33,512 nucleotides of DNA from Subdoligranulum variabile (GTDB lineage Bacteria; Bacillota; Clostridia; Oscillospirales; Ruminococcaceae): the NCBI GenBank assembly GCA_004552305.1, contig SFOX01000014.1, positions 1 to 33,512 on the forward strand. Direction: 5' to 3'. Position numbers and translations under genes: made by a program. The notes under the pieces are model-generated. The model had not been told where the DNA came from, searched no databases, and saw only the letters and a list, made by a program, of their open reading frames with translations. How positions within the stretch are numbered: the first letter of the stretch is position 1; every line of letters begins with the position of its first letter. Below are positions 31,119 to 33,512 of the stretch, one piece after another.

Positions 31119-31808
31119 TCACGCGCAGACAAAGTAAATTTCGTCCCAAAAATCGGCGGTGTCCCGCAATAGGACCTGCTGCGTCAGCCCGGCGGCTTCC
31201 GGCTGCGGCGCATCCGCAAACACGCCCAGCCAAAACCCGTCCGGTGTGGCAACCACCGTGCCGGCGCCGTCGCGGCAGTGCAGGGGCAGCCCGGTCAGCC
31301 GCCAGCCGCCCTTGACCTGCAGCAGTCCGCCGCAGCCCGCTGCCAGCCCCGCCGTGGGGCAGCGCGCACTGCCCGCCTGTGCCATCACGCAGCGGTCGGC
31401 GCTGGTTTGGACAATACGCCCGGCAAACCGTCCGGCGCTGTCGGTCACGGCGCAGCCGATTTCGGCGTGTCCTGCCAGCACCAGCACCCCCGGCAGCCGT
31501 GCCAACACCCGCGCGGGGCGCTGTGCAGCGGCGGTGCGTGCCGCGCCCGTCAGCGTGCGCAGGGCAGCGTTCTCAGCCTCTACATCCGCTAAATTCGCCA
31601 AATTTGTGCGCAGCTGCGCGTTTTGCTGCTGCAAAAGCTCCAGCCGTGCCGTGTAATGGGGCAGGCAGAAATCCCCCCAAGCGCGTCCTGCCTTGTGCGC
31701 CAAAACCGGCAGCAGGGCAAGAACCAGCGGCAGCGCCAGCGCACCGCCCAAGATCCACCCCACCCAAAGGCGGGAGCGGCGGCGGGCAAATTGTAAACTT
31801 TCGTGCAT
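31119..31808 (-). CDS. mreC: Short, divergent MreC-like rod-shape protein
   Basis: The 229-residue protein has an N-terminal membrane segment (about residues 15-37), a coiled coil (LELLQQQNAQLRTNLANLAD...ENAALRTL, about 60-90) and a beta-rich periplasmic-type domain with GCAVTDSAGRFAGRIVQTSAD, recalling the MreC pattern of a GxVG strand followed by SxxxV. It is shorter than usual MreC (270-300 residues) and weakly conserved. MreC scaffolds the elongasome and contacts PBP2, whose gene follows directly. ATG 31808 has GAGGGG 6 bases upstream; TTG 31829 is rejected. No mreB precedes and no mreD follows. The assignment is likely, not certain. Confidence 0.7.
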   Translation of the reverse strand: MHESLQFARRRSRLWVGWILGGALALPLVLALLPVLAHKAGRAWGDFCLPHYTARLELLQQQNAQLRTNLANLADVEAENAALRTLTGAARTAAAQRPARVLARLPGVLVLAGHAEIGCAVTDSAGRFAGRIVQTSADRCVMAQAGSARCPTAGLAAGCGGLLQVKGGWRLTGLPLHCRDGAGTVVATPDGFWLGVFADAPQPEAAGLTQQVLLRDTADFWDEIYFVCA

Positions 31809-31834
31809 AGAAACCCCTCTTTTTTGCAAAAATG

Positions 31835-31864
31835 TTGCACAAGCACGGCGGTTTTTGGTATAAT
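31835..31864 (+). promoter_or_regulatory. Predicted promoter of the HAD phosphatase gene
   Basis: TTGCAC (31835-31840), an 18-base spacer and TATAAT (31859-31864), 37 bases before the ATG, in the divergent gap shared with mreC. For mreC itself only a weak minus-strand candidate (TTACAC, 19 bases, TATTAT) was seen. Confidence 0.7.
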
Positions 31865-31901
31865 ATTTCTAATACTGCTGTATAGTGTAAGGAGCTTTAC
31901 C

Positions 31902-32708
31902 ATGACCTGTAAATTGCTGCTTTTGGATATTGACGGCACTCTGCGCCCTGACGGGTGCAGCACCATCCCGGCGGAAAACGTCGCCGCCATCAAGGCGGTG
32001 CAGAAGCTGGGCGTTAAGGTGGCGATCGCAACCGGGCGCAGCCGCGCCGGGGTGTCGCCGGAAATGCTGGCGGGTTTGCGCCCCGATGCGTGGATTTGCG
32101 CGGGCGGTGCGCAGCTGGCGGACGCCAAGACCGGCGAATTTTCGGTGCATCGCCTTACGCCGGAGGAAATGTACGCGCTGGTGGATTTTTTTGAGGACTA
32201 CGACCTGCCCCTGCGGTTCAGCTTTCACGATGCGAACTACGCCTACATCGGCTATGACGAGTTCAAGCGGGTGGAAAAAGAGCTGAAACTCGACAACCAC
32301 ATCGTGGACGGCGAGGATCAGGAGCAGCATCTGGTCGAAATGCCCTTCGGCGCGTTCGGTATGATGCCGCAGTCGCTCGAGCCCGCCTTTGTGGAAAAAT
32401 ACGGCTATCTCAATCTGGACATCGTACACTGCCCCCCGGACAGCCCCTCCTGTGATATTTTGCAGGACGGCGTCAACAAGGGTACCGGGCTGCTGGAGCT
32501 TGCCGAGCATTTCGGCATCGGACTCAGCGAAACGGTGGCAGTGGGGGACGGCGACAACGACATCCCCATGCTGCAGGCGGCGTGCATCGGCATTGCCATG
32601 GGCAGCGGCAGCCGGAATGCCAAGGCAGCGGCAGCGGTCGTGGGTCCCGAGGCGGCGCCCCACGGTGTGGCGGACATCTGCCGCCAGCTCTGGCCGGAGG
32701 CATTTTAA
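31902..32708 (+). CDS. HAD-superfamily hydrolase, Cof/YidA-like phosphatase
   Basis: The 268-residue protein is a class II (Cof-type) HAD phosphatase. Motif I is LLLDIDGTL (catalytic Asp 9 and 11), motif II is the Thr/Ser of IATGRSR, motif III is the Lys in NKGTGL and motif IV is GDGDNDIPML. The cap domain lies between (about 85-185). Such enzymes dephosphorylate sugar phosphates, flavin or pyridoxal phosphates; the substrate cannot be read from sequence. AAGGAG lies 7 bases before ATG 31902. It is followed after three bases by a DNA glycosylase gene, so the two are co-transcribed. Confidence 0.93.
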   Translation: MTCKLLLLDIDGTLRPDGCSTIPAENVAAIKAVQKLGVKVAIATGRSRAGVSPEMLAGLRPDAWICAGGAQLADAKTGEFSVHRLTPEEMYALVDFFEDYDLPLRFSFHDANYAYIGYDEFKRVEKELKLDNHIVDGEDQEQHLVEMPFGAFGMMPQSLEPAFVEKYGYLNLDIVHCPPDSPSCDILQDGVNKGTGLLELAEHFGIGLSETVAVGDGDNDIPMLQAACIGIAMGSGSRNAKAAAAVVGPEAAPHGVADICRQLWPEAF

Positions 32709-32711
32709 GCG

Positions 32712-33224
32712 ATGAAGGCGGCATACACCCCGGTGGGACCGGGCTTTGCGCCGATCTGCGGAACTCACGCCAAAGCGTTGATTTTGGGCAGCTTCCCCAG
32801 CCCCAAGAGCAGGGAACAGGGCTTTTATTACGGGAATCCGCAAAACCGGTTCTGGCGGCTGCTGGCGTTTATAACCAACGCGCCGGAGCCGAAAACCATC
32901 GCGGAAAAAACAGCGCTGATTCTGCAAAACGACCTCGCCCTGTGGGACACCGTGCAAAGCTGCGAGATCCGCGGCGCGTCCGATGCGTCGATGCGCCATG
33001 TGCAGCCCAACGATGTGGCAGCGCTGGTGCGCCGGTTGGGCGTGCAGGCGGTGTTTTGCAACGGGGCGGCATCGGGGCGCGTTTATGCAAAATATGCGCA
33101 GGCTGCCGCCGGTATACCTGCCGTGGTTTTGCCCAGCACCAGCCCCGCCAACGCCGCGTGGAGCATGGAGCGCCTGCAGCAGGCGTGGGGCAGCGAATTG
33201 GGCAAATATATAAACAACGTTTAG
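32712..33224 (+). CDS. Hypoxanthine-DNA glycosylase (uracil-DNA glycosylase superfamily, family 6)
   Basis: The 170-residue protein removes hypoxanthine (deaminated adenine) from DNA if it acts like known family members. LILGSFPSPKSREQGFYYGN is the superfamily motif 1 region, PQNRFWRLL follows, LALWDTVQSCEIRGASDASM marks the DNA-deoxyinosine glycosylase subgroup, and LPSTSPANAAWS is the C-terminal motif corresponding to the DNA-intercalating loop. GGAGG lies 11 bases before ATG 32712, inside the end of the preceding HAD gene. No terminator was seen downstream. Confidence 0.9.
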   Translation: MKAAYTPVGPGFAPICGTHAKALILGSFPSPKSREQGFYYGNPQNRFWRLLAFITNAPEPKTIAEKTALILQNDLALWDTVQSCEIRGASDASMRHVQPNDVAALVRRLGVQAVFCNGAASGRVYAKYAQAAAGIPAVVLPSTSPANAAWSMERLQQAWGSELGKYINNV

Positions 33225-33261
33225 AATCGCTGCCAACCCCGCGTATTTTGCACAAACCGCC

Positions 33262-33290
33262 TTGCAACCGGACAAAATTTGTTCTATAAT
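33262..33290 (+). promoter_or_regulatory. Strong predicted promoter reading into the last MITE copy
   Basis: TTGCAA (33262-33267), a 17-base spacer and TATAAT (33285-33290). Transcription would enter the MITE-like element nine bases later and continue beyond the window, probably to a gene not visible here. Confidence 0.7.
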
Positions 33291-33298
33291 ACAGTTGG

Positions 33299-33512
33299 GG
33301 CAACACCGCACAATTCCCGCCTGACGGCTTAAGCACCGCTCCGGCGGCTGCGGCACAGCATCTGCGTTGCCAAAATGCTCGATAATGTCGGGTTGCGGTA
33401 CCCGCATCGTGCATCGGGGACAAAAGCCCCTCGCACTCTGCGACCGCTGCCCCTGCTTCGGTTCGCTGTATCCGCCACTGGCGGCGCTCACCTTTGCAGC
33501 ACAAAGTATTGC
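33299..33512 (+). repeat. MITE-like element copy C, split by an insert and cut by the window end
   Basis: It starts with the same 18-base end (GGCAACACCGCACAATTC) and matches copy A up to GCTCGATAAT (33386). Then about 112 unrelated bases follow (33387-33498) before ACAAAGTATT resumes at 33501. The insert contains GCATCGTGCATCGGGGAC and CCGCCACTGGCGGC hairpin-like pieces and no gene. The right terminal repeat lies beyond the window. Confidence 0.75.

Noticed and set aside
31869..33491. 540-codon minus-strand frame over the HAD and glycosylase genes
   Set aside because: It runs through two clear genes and a repeat element; it is a composition shadow.

Overview
The window looks like chromosome from a GC-rich, low-oxygen Firmicute, most likely of the order Oscillospirales (Faecalibacterium/Gemmiger/Subdoligranulum type). 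This placement is an inference. It rests on strong G/C preference at third codon positions, good AGGAGG-type ribosome sites, TTGnnn/TATAAT promoters, a fermentative pyruvate formate-lyase pair, a SigH-like sigma factor, the NAD-dependent (1B) dihydroorotate dehydrogenase pair PyrK/PyrD, and the clostridial neighbourhood of shape and division genes next to mgsA. No rRNA, tRNA, CRISPR or phage genes were seen.

Layout. 1-4141: glnS and eno, each between blocks of short palindromic repeats. 4142-7210: pflB-pflA, with a perfect palindrome straddling the promoter -10. 7285-8419: a SigH-like sigma factor and a small double zinc-ribbon protein. 8634-12804: a DUF2142 membrane protein, then DUF1858-trmK-nif3 overlapping head to tail. 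13281-16467: rqcH and a GT-C/GT87-like membrane protein. 16990-17643 (minus): cysE. 17797-27235: the pyrimidine operon pyrC-pyrF-pyrK-pyrD-pyrE-carA-carB. 27360-27771: hup. 27879-31808 (minus): mgsA, a minD-like gene, a class B PBP2 and a short mreC-like gene. 31835-33224: a HAD phosphatase and a hypoxanthine-DNA glycosylase.

How the genes work together. PflB and PflA turn pyruvate into acetyl-CoA plus formate downstream of enolase; methylglyoxal synthase is a phosphate-sensing bypass of lower glycolysis. The pyr block supplies carbamoyl phosphate (CarAB) and converts carbamoyl aspartate to UMP (PyrC, PyrDK, PyrE, PyrF); aspartate carbamoyltransferase (pyrB) and pyrR are not in the window. 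RqcH (ribosome rescue), TrmK and GlnRS are translation functions. MreC, PBP2 and MinD are what remains here of a clostridial elongation/division cluster that usually also holds mreB, mreD, minC, minE and rodA.

The most interesting non-coding signals are: (1) a 26-codon leader ORF upstream of pyrC whose stop codon overlaps a strong terminator hairpin and which contains NRGAFF, the string I recall in the E. coli pyrBI leader peptide, suggesting translation-coupled attenuation; (2) a family of 99-172 bp inverted-repeat (MITE-like) elements with GGCAACACCGCACAATTC ends, present four times; (3) mosaic intergenic islands of reusable palindromic modules, usually ending in TTAACTC-type heptamer tracts just before the next gene; (4) the palindromic operator candidate at pflB.
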